The notes below the pieces were generated by a model that ran no database searches, was not told where the DNA came from, and worked only from the letters and a program-made list of their open reading frames with translations. A stretch of DNA of 62,280 nucleotides. Source: a virus. Position numbers and translations under genes: made by a program. This document shows positions 48,231-56,324 of the stretch, piece after piece (position 1 is the stretch's first letter; every line of letters starts with the position of its first letter). Location of the stretch: positions 1-62,280 of the IMG/VR virus record IMGVR_UViG_3300046507_000576; one strand, 5' to 3'.

Positions 48231-48401
48231 TCAGTTCCCCGTGTCGTTATCGGTGAGGGCCCACTTAGTAAACTCATGGGCCGTACGGCCCCAAGCTGCC
48301 TGTTCCTCGGCGTCGAGGCTACTCCAGCTCTCTACCTCGCAATTGTTTAACCGGAGTTGTGACTCCGCGTACAGCTCGTACAGCCTTTGCCCTACACTCA
48401 T
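48231..48401 (-). CDS. Small helical hypothetical protein
   Basis: 56 aa from the ATG after AAGGGGAATATC. Helical, with YELYAESQLRLNNCEVESWSSLDAEEQAAWGRTAHEF, a segment like those in other small phage proteins of unknown function. Confidence 0.45.
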   Translation of the reverse strand: MSVGQRLYELYAESQLRLNNCEVESWSSLDAEEQAAWGRTAHEFTKWALTDNDTGN

Positions 48402-48412
48402 GATATTCCCCT

Positions 48413-50743
48413 TTATTTCTTGTACCGGTATCCCGACCAGCCTTCTGCTGCTACGGGGCATCCCTCAGCCCACGCCGGCAGCTCGGCCATCAGGTGCTCG
48501 AACTCCTTGACGTCTCCCGTCTCCGGGTCACCCTCGGCAATCAGCTCGTCGTGCACCGACAGGACGACGTCGTAGTCCTCCCCGTCGTGTGCCCGCAGCA
48601 TCGCCTCGGCCATCAGGTCCCGGGCCACAGCCTGGGTGATGTTCTCGACTATCATGCCCCCGTAAGTGTCCTGGCGACGCCACTTCTTGCTGTAGGGGTC
48701 GACGCCCATGAAAGTGAGGGCGTCCTTGGCGCTGCCCCAGGGCGTCGGGCGCTTGACCGTCAGCGGGTCAATGTAGCTGAGCATGCGGCCGCTCGGGAGC
48801 TTGCAGTGGAGGACCTTGAATAGCCCGTGGTCGACGACGCACCACTGGACCTTCCCGCACTTGACGACGCGGCCCGGCGTCTTGGTGGCCGCGATGGCCG
48901 CCGCCTCCTGGTCGTTCCACATCTGCTTGATGCGCCAGAACTTCTGGCGGTACTTGTCGACGATGACCTGCGAGAACTCCAGCTCGATGTGGGTCCCGTA
49001 CTTCGCCACCGTGTCGACGAACTTTGGCGCCCCCATCTGGTAGCCCAGGCCCAGGACCGCCTGCTTGCCCATCTGCCTCTCGTCTATGTCGACGCCCTTA
49101 ATGATCGGGCGGCCGTAGATGTCAGACGCCATCTCGCAGTAGATGCACTCACCCCGGTGGAAGATGCCCAGAGCCTCCTGGTCGTCGGCCAGCCAGAAGA
49201 TCACGCGCGCCTCAATGGCCGCGTAGTCGGCGACGTACAGCTTGCGGCCCTTGCGGGGGATAATCATCCCGCGGAGCGAGTAGGACAGGCACTCCATCAC
49301 GTCGCCGTACAGCATCTCGATGAGGGGGATGTCCTTGGACTTCAGGACCTCCCACGCACCCTCCATGTCCTTGATGTTGCCGCGGGGGAAGTTGTGGGGC
49401 TGCAGCCCCGCGCCGGACCACCTGCCCGTGCCCGCGCCGTGGTAGAGCAGGCCTCCGTGGATCCGCCAGGTGGCCGGATCCGACCAGTTCAGCGCGGCGA
49501 CGTACTTGGCTGTCGACGTCCGACCGAGCGAGCGGACGAGCTGCAGGCAGCGATGCACCTTGGGTGGCAGGTCACCGCGCTGCAGCCAGGCGTCGATCGT
49601 CGCTCCCTGGGTGTCCTCGAGGTGCAGCCCGTTGTCGGCGAACCACTCGAGCATCTTCACCCGCTGGGTTGCCTTCTGCACCCGGCCGTCCGTGATGCGC
49701 ACCAGCTCCTCGTTGAGGTCCCTGTAGATGATGTCGACGATCTCCAGCGCGGCCTTGACCGCCTCTCCGTCGACCTGGAAGCCGTGCTCGTTGATGTGCT
49801 GGTCCATGAGGTAGACCCGCGTCTCTGTCGGGCTCAGGTCCCTCAGCACCTCGGACAGGCCCTCCTCCGCCAGCACGTCCACCCGGCAGTACGCCCACAG
49901 GCGCTCGAGCAGCTCGACGCTCTCGTGCCAGAAGACGGGCAGGTCGTGCCACGCGTCGTGGCTCCACGTGGGCAAATCCCACTGGGCATGCACCCTGTAA
50001 GTGCCCGCCTCTGTCTTCTCGACGGCCGTGTGGACATCCTTGGGCTTGCAGGTGAGGCCGAACCGCCCCATGACCCACGCCTTCACCTCGGCCACCTTGG
50101 GCTTGCGGGGCTTGGCCATCTTCTTCATGACCTTGGCGCCCTCGGTGTCCTTGCGGATGACGAGCTTCAGGGCCTCGACTGCCTTCTCGAGGGAGCGCGG
50201 TATGGAGTAGGCCGCTGCCTTTGCGGCCGAGCAGCGCCACTGCTCGTGGCGGATGGGGAACCAGCCGTGCACTGGCACCATCTTGTTGGTCCAGATGCCC
50301 CGCTCGAACCACGCGTTGTGGGCCTCGACCAGCCTGCCCGTCAGGATCCACTCCTCGAGCTCCTTCCGCTCGGGGCAGTCGGCCTCTGGTATGCCGAGGT
50401 GCGGGAAGGCCGGGTACCACAGGGCCGTCCGACCGTGCTCCCAGTAGGGGAGGCGGAAGACGAGGCACATCACCTCGGTGGTGGGGTCTAGCGAGTAGCG
50501 CCAGCTGCCGCTGTCCTTGATGGAGCACGCGGAGCGGGTCTCGAAGTCAATGGTGGCCTTGGGCGGGTTGGCCCAGACGCGGGCCTTCTTGGAGACCGAC
50601 GGCGGGACCTCGGCCGGGTGGATGCCCCTGGGCAAGGCCGCGGGGGAGGGAGAGCCGTAGGACAGCGAGGACTGCACCTCGCTGCCCCCGTGATGGAGCG
50701 TCTCGACGAGCTCGCCGTCGCGGATGATCTGGGTGGTTGACAA
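48413..50743 (-). CDS. DNA polymerase, family A (phage type)
   Basis: 776 aa, replicative polymerase. 3'-5' exonuclease: IDFETRS (D66, E68) and EAHNAWFE. Polymerase: motif A VADYAAIEARV, motif B KQAVLGLGYQMG, motif C SVHDELIAE (H730-D731-E732 region). Lacks a 5' nuclease. Works with the PrimPol-helicase at 59128 and the ssDNA-binding protein at 53860. Confidence 0.92.
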   Translation of the reverse strand: MSTTQIIRDGELVETLHHGGSEVQSSLSYGSPSPAALPRGIHPAEVPPSVSKKARVWANPPKATIDFETRSACSIKDSGSWRYSLDPTTEVMCLVFRLPYWEHGRTALWYPAFPHLGIPEADCPERKELEEWILTGRLVEAHNAWFERGIWTNKMVPVHGWFPIRHEQWRCSAAKAAAYSIPRSLEKAVEALKLVIRKDTEGAKVMKKMAKPRKPKVAEVKAWVMGRFGLTCKPKDVHTAVEKTEAGTYRVHAQWDLPTWSHDAWHDLPVFWHESVELLERLWAYCRVDVLAEEGLSEVLRDLSPTETRVYLMDQHINEHGFQVDGEAVKAALEIVDIIYRDLNEELVRITDGRVQKATQRVKMLEWFADNGLHLEDTQGATIDAWLQRGDLPPKVHRCLQLVRSLGRTSTAKYVAALNWSDPATWRIHGGLLYHGAGTGRWSGAGLQPHNFPRGNIKDMEGAWEVLKSKDIPLIEMLYGDVMECLSYSLRGMIIPRKGRKLYVADYAAIEARVIFWLADDQEALGIFHRGECIYCEMASDIYGRPIIKGVDIDERQMGKQAVLGLGYQMGAPKFVDTVAKYGTHIELEFSQVIVDKYRQKFWRIKQMWNDQEAAAIAATKTPGRVVKCGKVQWCVVDHGLFKVLHCKLPSGRMLSYIDPLTVKRPTPWGSAKDALTFMGVDPYSKKWRRQDTYGGMIVENITQAVARDLMAEAMLRAHDGEDYDVVLSVHDELIAEGDPETGDVKEFEHLMAELPAWAEGCPVAAEGWSGYRYKK

Positions 50744-50779
50744 GTCTGCCTCCTGGGAGAAGCAGACATCTTACCCCGG

Positions 50780-51241
50780 CTATGCCCCGAACTGCACCGC
50801 CAGAGACAGCTCCCGAATGCATTCGGCGGCAACGGCGCACTGCTGGAGGCTCATCCAGGCCACGTGCACCTCCTCCCAGGGAGGGACACCCATGCGCTCG
50901 GCCAGCAGCGCGTAGGCCTCGGACCTGGACATCAGCCCAGACTCCCAGATGGGGTCCAGGAGCTCGTGCATCTGCCGCCTGGCCGCCTTCGTCTGCCGGT
51001 CCGCCATGATCCCCATAGGGAAGACTGAGAACGGGTGGCAGCCTGTCGACGCCTCGCAGCTCAGGCAGTACCACACGACGGGCCACTTGCCCTGGTTGGA
51101 GCCGTAGAGGACGCGGTTCTGTACCAGCACGGCCGGCCCGCCGCAGCAGTCACAGGCCTTGGGCGGGTCGCGCCACTCGGGGAACCTTTTGCGGTGGTTG
51201 CAGGGCCGGGTGACGGCCTCCCGCAGTGCCTTCTCAGGCAT
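50780..51241 (-). CDS. DUF3268-like zinc protein
   Basis: 153 aa. CDCCGGPAVLV...YCLSCEASTG forms a zinc ribbon and FPMGIMADRQTKAARRQMHELLDPIW the helical block typical of the DUF3268 zinc-finger-containing family. Function not established; these proteins occur in phage replication clusters. Confidence 0.7.
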   Translation of the reverse strand: MPEKALREAVTRPCNHRKRFPEWRDPPKACDCCGGPAVLVQNRVLYGSNQGKWPVVWYCLSCEASTGCHPFSVFPMGIMADRQTKAARRQMHELLDPIWESGLMSRSEAYALLAERMGVPPWEEVHVAWMSLQQCAVAAECIRELSLAVQFGA

Positions 51242-51659
51242 GGCCCACCCCCTTCTTCAGCACCCCCACCAGCGCCATGATGCGCGGGTCGGCGGTGAGC
51301 TTCTCCGAGCCCGGGAGGCCCATGTGTATGCGGACGGCCTGCTGCATCGCCTTCGGCTCGAGGTGGATGCGGCGCATCTCCTTGTACAGGAGGGCCTTCG
51401 CCTGGGCATACGGTTCCAGGGCGGCCTGCTCGAGCCTCTCGAGCGTGAGGAGTTGCTGGCCGAGCACGCCGAGGACGTCCTCGATCGCCACGACCGGGTA
51501 GTGCGGGAGGATGTCTCGGGTACCCGCAAGGGGCAGGCCTGCGAAGTCCGCCCGCGCTTCTAGGAAGCGGACGGGCTCGAGGCCCGCCTTGCAGAACGGG
51601 CACTCCCCGAGAAAGGAAGACCTGTGGTCCTCACACCACTTGGGGGTCACTTGGGGCAT
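51234..51659 (-). CDS. Hypothetical protein with CxxC
   Basis: 141 aa. KWCEDH and CPFC near the N-terminus could bind zinc with the His. The remainder is helical (VLGVLGQQLLTLERLEQAALEPYAQAKALLYKEM). Overlaps the DUF3268-like gene by eight bases. Unrecognised. Confidence 0.5.
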   Translation of the reverse strand: MPQVTPKWCEDHRSSFLGECPFCKAGLEPVRFLEARADFAGLPLAGTRDILPHYPVVAIEDVLGVLGQQLLTLERLEQAALEPYAQAKALLYKEMRRIHLEPKAMQQAVRIHMGLPGSEKLTADPRIMALVGVLKKGVGHA

Positions 51660-51892
51660 TAGCGCATCCCTGGCATGTAGACCGCGAGGCGCTCCATCAG
51701 CTCCCCGATGTTGGTCTCGTGGAAGTTGAGGCCGATTCGCGCCACGTCAAGTATGGCGCGAGTCTCAGGGCGTATGTCCTCGCCCCGGCAGAAGTAGTAC
51801 CTTGTACGGAGCTCGACCAGGGCCGCGTAGAGGATGGCGAGGTCCCGCTGAGACAGTGGCACGTCTTCTGGTGGAATGTACCCGATGCTCAT
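51659..51892 (-). CDS. Small helical hypothetical protein
   Basis: 77 aa, helical, with SQRDLAILYAALVELRTRYYFC. One-base and four-base junctions with its neighbours show it belongs to the same operon. No family recognised. Confidence 0.5.
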   Translation of the reverse strand: MSIGYIPPEDVPLSQRDLAILYAALVELRTRYYFCRGEDIRPETRAILDVARIGLNFHETNIGELMERLAVYMPGMR

Positions 51893-52578
51893 TTTTGGTG
51901 CTCCAGCTTGAGCTGCTCTTCAGTGAGCGGCACGTTGAGGGAGAACTCCTCAGCGGCAGCCATACCCTCGAGCATGGCTGCTCGGTCGAGGTCGCTCCGC
52001 TTCTTGCTCTCGATGACCTCCAGGGCCCCGAACTTCCTGTTGAGGTACGTCTTGACCGCGAGGGTCTCGACCTCGGGTGGCACCAGCTTGGACACCTGCC
52101 CGTGGACGACAGACAGCCAGCCTATATAGAAGGCCTGCCGCTTGCCGCCGACACTCTTTAGCCACGGGCGCCTCGCGAGCATCTTGGCCCAGGACTCCTC
52201 GAGACCCCTCTGCAGGACCCGGTGTGTGTACTCTGCCAACCGGACGCGCTGCTCGGTCCCAAAGTAGCGGACGTTGAGCCGGTTCGCCGTGCCCGGGTTC
52301 CGGGAGTACACCACCTCGACGCCAAAGGCATCCTCGACGAGGGAGACGAGGTGATTCATGTAGCGGCAGGCCCCGTAGCCCTCCCGGGTCTTGACCTCGG
52401 CCTCGACGACGCTCGGTGCCTCGACCTCCTCGGCCGTCACGCCGAGGGCCGCCATCAGCTTCTGGGCCTGACGCATGGCCACTGCTGCCTCGTGAGGCTC
52501 GGGGCTGCTCGAGAGGGCGAGGCACTTCTTGATCTTGTCGAGGAGCTTGGCGCGCTGCTCGGGGGTATGGTCAGCCAT
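51889..52578 (-). CDS. DUF2786-family protein
   Basis: 229 aa. KLLDKIKKCLALSSSPEPHEAAVAMRQAQKLMA at the N-terminus is the DUF2786 motif, followed by a mixed domain with WAKMLAR...KSVGGKRQAFYIGW that recurs in phage homologues. Start after GGGGAGAGTACTG. Function unknown. Confidence 0.75.
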   Translation of the reverse strand: MADHTPEQRAKLLDKIKKCLALSSSPEPHEAAVAMRQAQKLMAALGVTAEEVEAPSVVEAEVKTREGYGACRYMNHLVSLVEDAFGVEVVYSRNPGTANRLNVRYFGTEQRVRLAEYTHRVLQRGLEESWAKMLARRPWLKSVGGKRQAFYIGWLSVVHGQVSKLVPPEVETLAVKTYLNRKFGALEVIESKKRSDLDRAAMLEGMAAAEEFSLNVPLTEEQLKLEHQK

Positions 52579-52906
52579 CAGTACTCTCCCCAATAAACTG
52601 CTTCCACACCCACGCATTAGCCACCACATACCGGTCACCTAGCTCTCTCGCCTCGTCCGCCGTTTTCCCCCTAGCAGTCAAGGCAGTGTTTGGCCCAGTT
52701 GCGCAAAAAAGTCGAATTTTCCAGCTATCTGGGGCCTCCCGTATGACTTCCACCACAGTTCGCTCATCGGGGTACCCCGCAGCATGGGGGTATTTGAGGG
52801 CAAGGTACCAGCTACGACGGGACTCCGTAACCCGCATCAGCCCTGTTGGTCTTTCTCCCTTTTTCCACTGCAGCTTGACACCTTTGGGCAGTCCATACTT
52901 ACTCAT
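52571..52906 (-). CDS. Hypothetical protein, AP2-like region
   Basis: 111 aa from the ATG after TGGAG. Strand-rich first half (LQWKKGERPTGLMRVTESRRSWYLALKY), then a TALTARGKTADEARELGDRYVVAN helix, reminiscent of small AP2-type DNA-binding repeats. GC is lower than average. Not certain. Confidence 0.4.
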   Translation of the reverse strand: MSKYGLPKGVKLQWKKGERPTGLMRVTESRRSWYLALKYPHAAGYPDERTVVEVIREAPDSWKIRLFCATGPNTALTARGKTADEARELGDRYVVANAWVWKQFIGESTDG

Positions 52907-52918
52907 GATAAACTCCAT

Positions 52919-53089
52919 TTAAAAGCCAAGCACTCGCTTGGCAAGGTAGATCGTCTCGCCGAGGTACGGGTGGCGCGTCCCCGGAACTTCTTGACGGGTG
53001 TCGGTGTCATAGCACGCCCACCCTGCCTTGTCTTTGAGGAATTGGAAGCCGAGGGCCTCCAACTCCGACATCAGATGCTTAGTCGTCAC
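52919..53089 (-). CDS. Short hypothetical protein (56 aa)
   Basis: GTG start after GAGGG, overlapping the upstream gene by 11 bases. Sequence TTKHLMSELEALGFQFLKDKAGWACYDTDTRQ... ends TIYLAKRVLGF. Composition is protein-like and it exactly fills the gap between two genes, which supports it as real. Confidence 0.55.
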   Translation of the reverse strand: MTTKHLMSELEALGFQFLKDKAGWACYDTDTRQEVPGTRHPYLGETIYLAKRVLGF

Positions 53090-53291
53090 TTACGGGGCCC
53101 TCTACCACGTCGTTGAGCACCTCCACTGCCGAGTCGTGCAGAGCCGCCTCGTCCCAGAAGGGTTTGGCCTGCTCGGGCTTGTCGATCGCCTCGAGGCCCT
53201 TGGCAAGCCCACGGCACTGCGCGGCCTTCACGTGGTGCCACTTGCGCAGCTCGCGCAGGTTGGTTGGCAGACCACTCTTAATTTGTCCCAT
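53079..53291 (-). CDS. Hypothetical protein
   Basis: 70 aa, helical and charged, with LRELRKWHHVKAAQCRGLAKGL. Strong AGGAG upstream. Unrecognised. Confidence 0.5.
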   Translation of the reverse strand: MGQIKSGLPTNLRELRKWHHVKAAQCRGLAKGLEAIDKPEQAKPFWDEAALHDSAVEVLNDVVEGPVSDD

Positions 53292-53300
53292 GGCTTTCTC

Positions 53301-53516
53301 CTATCCCAAAGTCTTTAACCAGCGGCCGTCCTCGGTCAGGTCGTAGCGCTGGCCGCGTCCGACGCCGAGCCCCATGCCCTCCTTGACGTGGCACAGCTCG
53401 TGCATGATGCCCCACGGGCCCGACTTCGTGCGCCCGTCCACGAACACCTTCGCCAACTTGGCCCCACAGACGTCACACTTCGTTGGCGGAGTGCTTGCCC
53501 AATAAACTTTTGCCAT
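53301..53516 (-). CDS. Small zinc-type protein
   Basis: 71 aa. KCDVCGAKL and, after a gap, MHELCH could form one metal site (two Cys, His, Cys/His). First gene behind the box promoter at 53575, so it probably opens the transcript covering 48-53 kb. Confidence 0.55.
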   Translation of the reverse strand: MAKVYWASTPPTKCDVCGAKLAKVFVDGRTKSGPWGIMHELCHVKEGMGLGVGRGQRYDLTEDGRWLKTLG

Positions 53517-53574
53517 AACTATGCTCCAATAGAAGCGAGACTGACGGCTCGCAAGTAAATCAAGTCAGTAGGAC

Positions 53575-53609
53575 CATTATAAGGGGAAACTCCCTTCACG
53601 GGAGCCCCC
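53575..53609 (-). promoter_or_regulatory. Minus-strand box promoter
   Basis: Plus-strand CATTAT, 19 bases, GGGAGCCCCC, 58 bases before the zinc-protein start at 53516. Confidence 0.7.
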
Positions 53610-53744
53610 TAAGCCCATAATATTACGGCAATTCAAGGGGAGTCACCCCCATCGTTTCCTCAACCCACTTCATGAGCTGCTCGACCGGGAGGCCATTGCC
53701 CTCATTGCACTTGTCGTGCTCCTCAGTGTTGGTTGGTATGGATT

Positions 53745-53779
53745 CATTATGTACCCACGTTGGAGATAGGGGAGCACCC
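53745..53779 (-). promoter_or_regulatory. Minus-strand box promoter, no clear gene
   Basis: Plus-strand CATTAT, 19 bases, GGGAGCACCC. It would transcribe the remnant frame between 53610 and 53744 and then the next operon. Confidence 0.65.
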
Positions 53780-53811
53780 TGCACGAAAGAAAAGTGTAAC
53801 GGAAGAGGGAT

Positions 53812-53839
53812 AAAAAAAAGGCCCGCCGAGGCGGGCCTT
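53812..53839 (-). terminator. Strong minus-strand terminator
   Basis: AAGGCCCGCC pairs with GGCGGGCCTT around GA, followed on the minus strand by eight T. Ends the ssDNA-binding protein transcript. Confidence 0.9.
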
Positions 53840-53859
53840 TCCTTGGGGCTGGGCGGAGG

Positions 53860-54471
53860 TTAGTCCAGGAAGGAGCCCTCGCCGGCACCCTCGGTGAACG
53901 ACTCGTCGACGGCGTCGAAGTCGGACTCGGCGGCAGTGCGGCCCGAGAAGGCCTCGCCGTCGCGCAGCTTCTGCACGTTCTGCAGGCCGAAGGCTACGCC
54001 CTTGTTGCCGGCCTTGTCGTAGCCGTAGGCCGTGATGGTCGCACGGGCGTAGCAGCCACTGTAGAAGTCCTGCTCGCTGATGATGCGCTGCAGGGACGCG
54101 TCGACCAGGCCGGGCTGCATCTTGCTGGTGGCAGCGCAGAAGACCATGCCCGCGTAGCCCTCCAGCTCGCCCTTCTCTTCGCCGCTGCGGAACGGGTTCT
54201 TCAGGGCGCCGCCGGTCTTCAGCTTGTACCAGCCGTTGCCGTCTGGCATGATCTTGTCGCCGAACTTTTCCTTGAGGGCCGCGACTGCCAGGTTCTGCAT
54301 GGCCTGGTACTGCGGGGTCTTGCGGGCCTTCTCGTCAAACAGCATGGTGACGCCGTACTTCGGGGTCGGGTCCTGAGCGCCTTCCATCGGGGGCTGCGGC
54401 GAGAAGATCCAGGCAAACGAGGCGCGGAATTCGGGGGTGGTGACCTTGCGGGTGTTGTTGGCAGTTGCCAT
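53860..54471 (-). CDS. ssDNA-binding protein, DUF2815 type
   Basis: 203 aa. FRASFAWIFSPQPP, KYGVTMLFDEKA, MPDGNGWYKLK, PFRSGEEKGELEGYAGMVFCAATS and DFYSGCYARATITAYGYDKAGNKGVAFGLQNVQKL follow the DUF2815 pattern of phage T7 gp2.5-like SSBs. The acidic tail ends GEGSFLD, probably for docking polymerase or helicase. Strong promoter-like AT content upstream and its own terminator suggest high output. Confidence 0.88.
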   Translation of the reverse strand: MATANNTRKVTTPEFRASFAWIFSPQPPMEGAQDPTPKYGVTMLFDEKARKTPQYQAMQNLAVAALKEKFGDKIMPDGNGWYKLKTGGALKNPFRSGEEKGELEGYAGMVFCAATSKMQPGLVDASLQRIISEQDFYSGCYARATITAYGYDKAGNKGVAFGLQNVQKLRDGEAFSGRTAAESDFDAVDESFTEGAGEGSFLD

Positions 54472-54529
54472 GGTGTTGCTCCTTATAGCGATATAGGTGG
54501 TTAGCGATGTAGCATGGAGTCTCCGCGTT

Positions 54530-54598
54530 GCCCCGAGCCCTCAGGATCGAGTTTCCCGCACGAGCCAAGCACCTTGTTGAGAGGTTGTGACTCGGGGC
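54530..54598 (-). other. Long-range hairpin upstream of the SSB gene
   Basis: GCCCCGAG at 54530-54537 pairs with CTCGGGGC at 54591-54598. Lies between the SSB gene and the gene at 54611; may end that upstream transcript or structure the SSB leader. Confidence 0.35.
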
Positions 54599-54610
54599 GA
54601 CGCAGAACAG

Positions 54611-55099
54611 TTATGATGCCAGGGTCGGGGCCCCGGAGACACCGTCGACTCGGGGTGCCTCGTGCTTCAGTGGTGACTGCTTCGGCCAGTCGTAGTCGGC
54701 CAGTGTCGGGAACGTGATGGCCTCCAGGTCGTAGGCGCCTTGGACCAGCATCTCCTGGTGCTCCGGCATGTGCACGGCCGTCGCCCGGAGGACCCCAGCA
54801 AAGTTGGCAGCACGTGCCCACTTCGGCGTGGCCCTGTTCCCGTACGGCATGCGCAGCTCCAGGTCGAGCACGGTGTTCTGTAGCTCCCGGCTGTTAATCA
54901 GGTCTGTCATGACAAGGCCCAGGTCCCCGTAGACCCTGGTCATGTCGTCAGCGGCCTTGACGAAGGCCTGAGCCTTCTGCTGCCACTTAAACGGGAAGTT
55001 GCCAGCTGCCTTTTGGCAGTCCAGCACCATGTCTAGAAGCCCCTGCCGCACAACGGCCATCATGTCCCCCATGTACTGCTTGGAGATGACCGTCTTCAT
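54611..55099 (-). CDS. Hypothetical protein, helical
   Basis: 162 aa. The front is helical (MAVVRQGLLDMVLDCQKAAGNFPFKWQQKAQAFVKAADDMTRVYG); the back is less regular. Start overlaps the preceding stop (ATGA). Unrecognised; placed next to SSB, perhaps in replication. Confidence 0.5.
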   Translation of the reverse strand: MKTVISKQYMGDMMAVVRQGLLDMVLDCQKAAGNFPFKWQQKAQAFVKAADDMTRVYGDLGLVMTDLINSRELQNTVLDLELRMPYGNRATPKWARAANFAGVLRATAVHMPEHQEMLVQGAYDLEAITFPTLADYDWPKQSPLKHEAPRVDGVSGAPTLAS

Positions 55100-55803
55100 G
55101 CCTTGGCGTCCTCGTCGGTGTAGCGGCCAGTTGCCATGGAGCGCAGGCCGATCTGCAGCCAGTTCCCGCGTGCGGCGTCCGGCTCGTTCTGCAGCTCGAT
55201 GACCCTCTCCTCGGTCATGCGGCCCAGGAGCATCGCCTTGTTGAGCACCCGGCGCCAGGCGAGCATCATCTCCATCTCCGTGCGCGTCTCCCACTGGCCG
55301 ATGATGCCCTCGGGGCGGTCGAAGAACGGGCCCTGCATCTTCATGTCGTGGGTGTAACGCAGGCCGTCGATGTGAACCTGGAAGGGCGTAACACCGTCGC
55401 GGGAGTTCCAGATTAACTTCTCGTCGGTGCCGCCGTCGGAGACGTATCGCATCAGCATGAAGGCCTCCTTGTGCTGGAAGGTCGGGCGGGCCTTGGCAAC
55501 CAGGGCCATGAGATCCATCTTGCCGAGCTTCTCGTGCAGGCCCACGACCTCGCGTGCCAAGTCCTGCTTGGACATACCCAGCAACTCGGTCAGGTCCATC
55601 GACGCCATGGCCACCGATGGATCCGTCGCCGTCATCGCCTTGGCCTGGGCATTGCGCTGGCGGGCAAACTCGTCAGGCACACTGGACAGCTTGTCCATCA
55701 CGGCCGCGATGAGCGAGCCGGGCTCGAGGCCAACAGCCTTCTTGTGCAGGCCCTCGGACTCCATCAGGCGATTGACACCGTCAAACTTGGGGTTCTGTTC
55801 CAT
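55096..55803 (-). CDS. Hypothetical protein
   Basis: 235 aa, helical N-terminal half, strand-rich middle (LIWNSRDGVTPFQVHIDGLRY) and a helical end rich in Met (TEMEMMLAWRRVLNKAMLLGRM). No family recognised. Same operon as its neighbours. Confidence 0.5.
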   Translation of the reverse strand: MEQNPKFDGVNRLMESEGLHKKAVGLEPGSLIAAVMDKLSSVPDEFARQRNAQAKAMTATDPSVAMASMDLTELLGMSKQDLAREVVGLHEKLGKMDLMALVAKARPTFQHKEAFMLMRYVSDGGTDEKLIWNSRDGVTPFQVHIDGLRYTHDMKMQGPFFDRPEGIIGQWETRTEMEMMLAWRRVLNKAMLLGRMTEERVIELQNEPDAARGNWLQIGLRSMATGRYTDEDAKA

Positions 55804-55804
55804 G

Positions 55805-56323
55805 TCATTCCTCTACTGCTTCAAAGTTATTTATCAATGCTCTAGCCAGCTGGTACACCACCTCATCCGGAAAGTCTCCCCGCATTTGGTTAAATGCCCA
55901 GCAGACTAGGCGTACGTTTCCCTGCACATATCCTTCATTGGGCCTGATCTTGTCTATAGAAGGAGCCCAGGGGTTGGTTTGGCTATTTCCAGCTTTTTCG
56001 AAAGACAAGAGCAGACCACTAATTGAGCATTTCATAGGCTCAAGTAATTTTTCCACCAAGGCTACCGTGAGATCGAAAGCATACCCCTTCTGGTGGGCCC
56101 GCCCTTTGCAGGCCTGCCATAGCACCCGAGCAGGGTTATCTTTCTTCCAGGCCTTGCTTATCGCTTCGGCCTTATTGGGGTTTTTGTCTTGCCAAGCCCG
56201 AGAAGCCTCAGCCGTTTTAGTGGGGTCTCTAGCATCGTTGGCAGCCTTTACCTTTTCAGGATTATTGGCACGCCAACGACGTGAAGCTTCGCGGGCCTTG
56301 GCCCTCTTCAGCTCCGCATTCAT
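55805..56323 (-). CDS. HNH-type homing endonuclease
   Basis: 172 aa. N-terminal half is a basic DNA-binding region with repeated ASRAW/ISKAWKK(D/K)NP elements; the C-terminal part has CSISG, WAPSIDKIRPNEGYVQGNVRLVCWAFNQMRGD, the S-I-D-x-I...GY..GNV.....N signature of phage HNH homing endonucleases. Its GC is lower than its neighbours, as expected for a mobile gene. It fits between two genes with one base each side. Confidence 0.75.
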   Translation of the reverse strand: MNAELKRAKAREASRRWRANNPEKVKAANDARDPTKTAEASRAWQDKNPNKAEAISKAWKKDNPARVLWQACKGRAHQKGYAFDLTVALVEKLLEPMKCSISGLLLSFEKAGNSQTNPWAPSIDKIRPNEGYVQGNVRLVCWAFNQMRGDFPDEVVYQLARALINNFEAVEE

Positions 56324-56324
56324 C

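Larger units (their letters stand above)
53517..53859 (-). other. Regulatory gap with two box promoters and a terminator
   Basis: 343 bases. Holds promoters at 53575 and 53745 and the terminator at 53818. Between the promoters, a ~41-codon minus-strand frame ending ...VEQLMKWVEETMGVTPLELP looks protein-like but has no usable start codon, so it may be a gene remnant. Confidence 0.5.

Noticed and set aside
48827-50491. 554-codon plus-strand frame
   Set aside because: Shadow of the DNA polymerase gene, whose motifs are all on the minus strand.
48413-50743. DpoZ-type polymerase of 2-aminoadenine phages
   Set aside because: No PurZ-like adenylosuccinate synthetase or dATP hydrolase of that system is present.
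53670-53888. 72-codon minus-strand frame crossing the terminator
   Set aside because: It runs through the strong terminator and the box promoter, and its product is Arg/Ser/Pro-rich.
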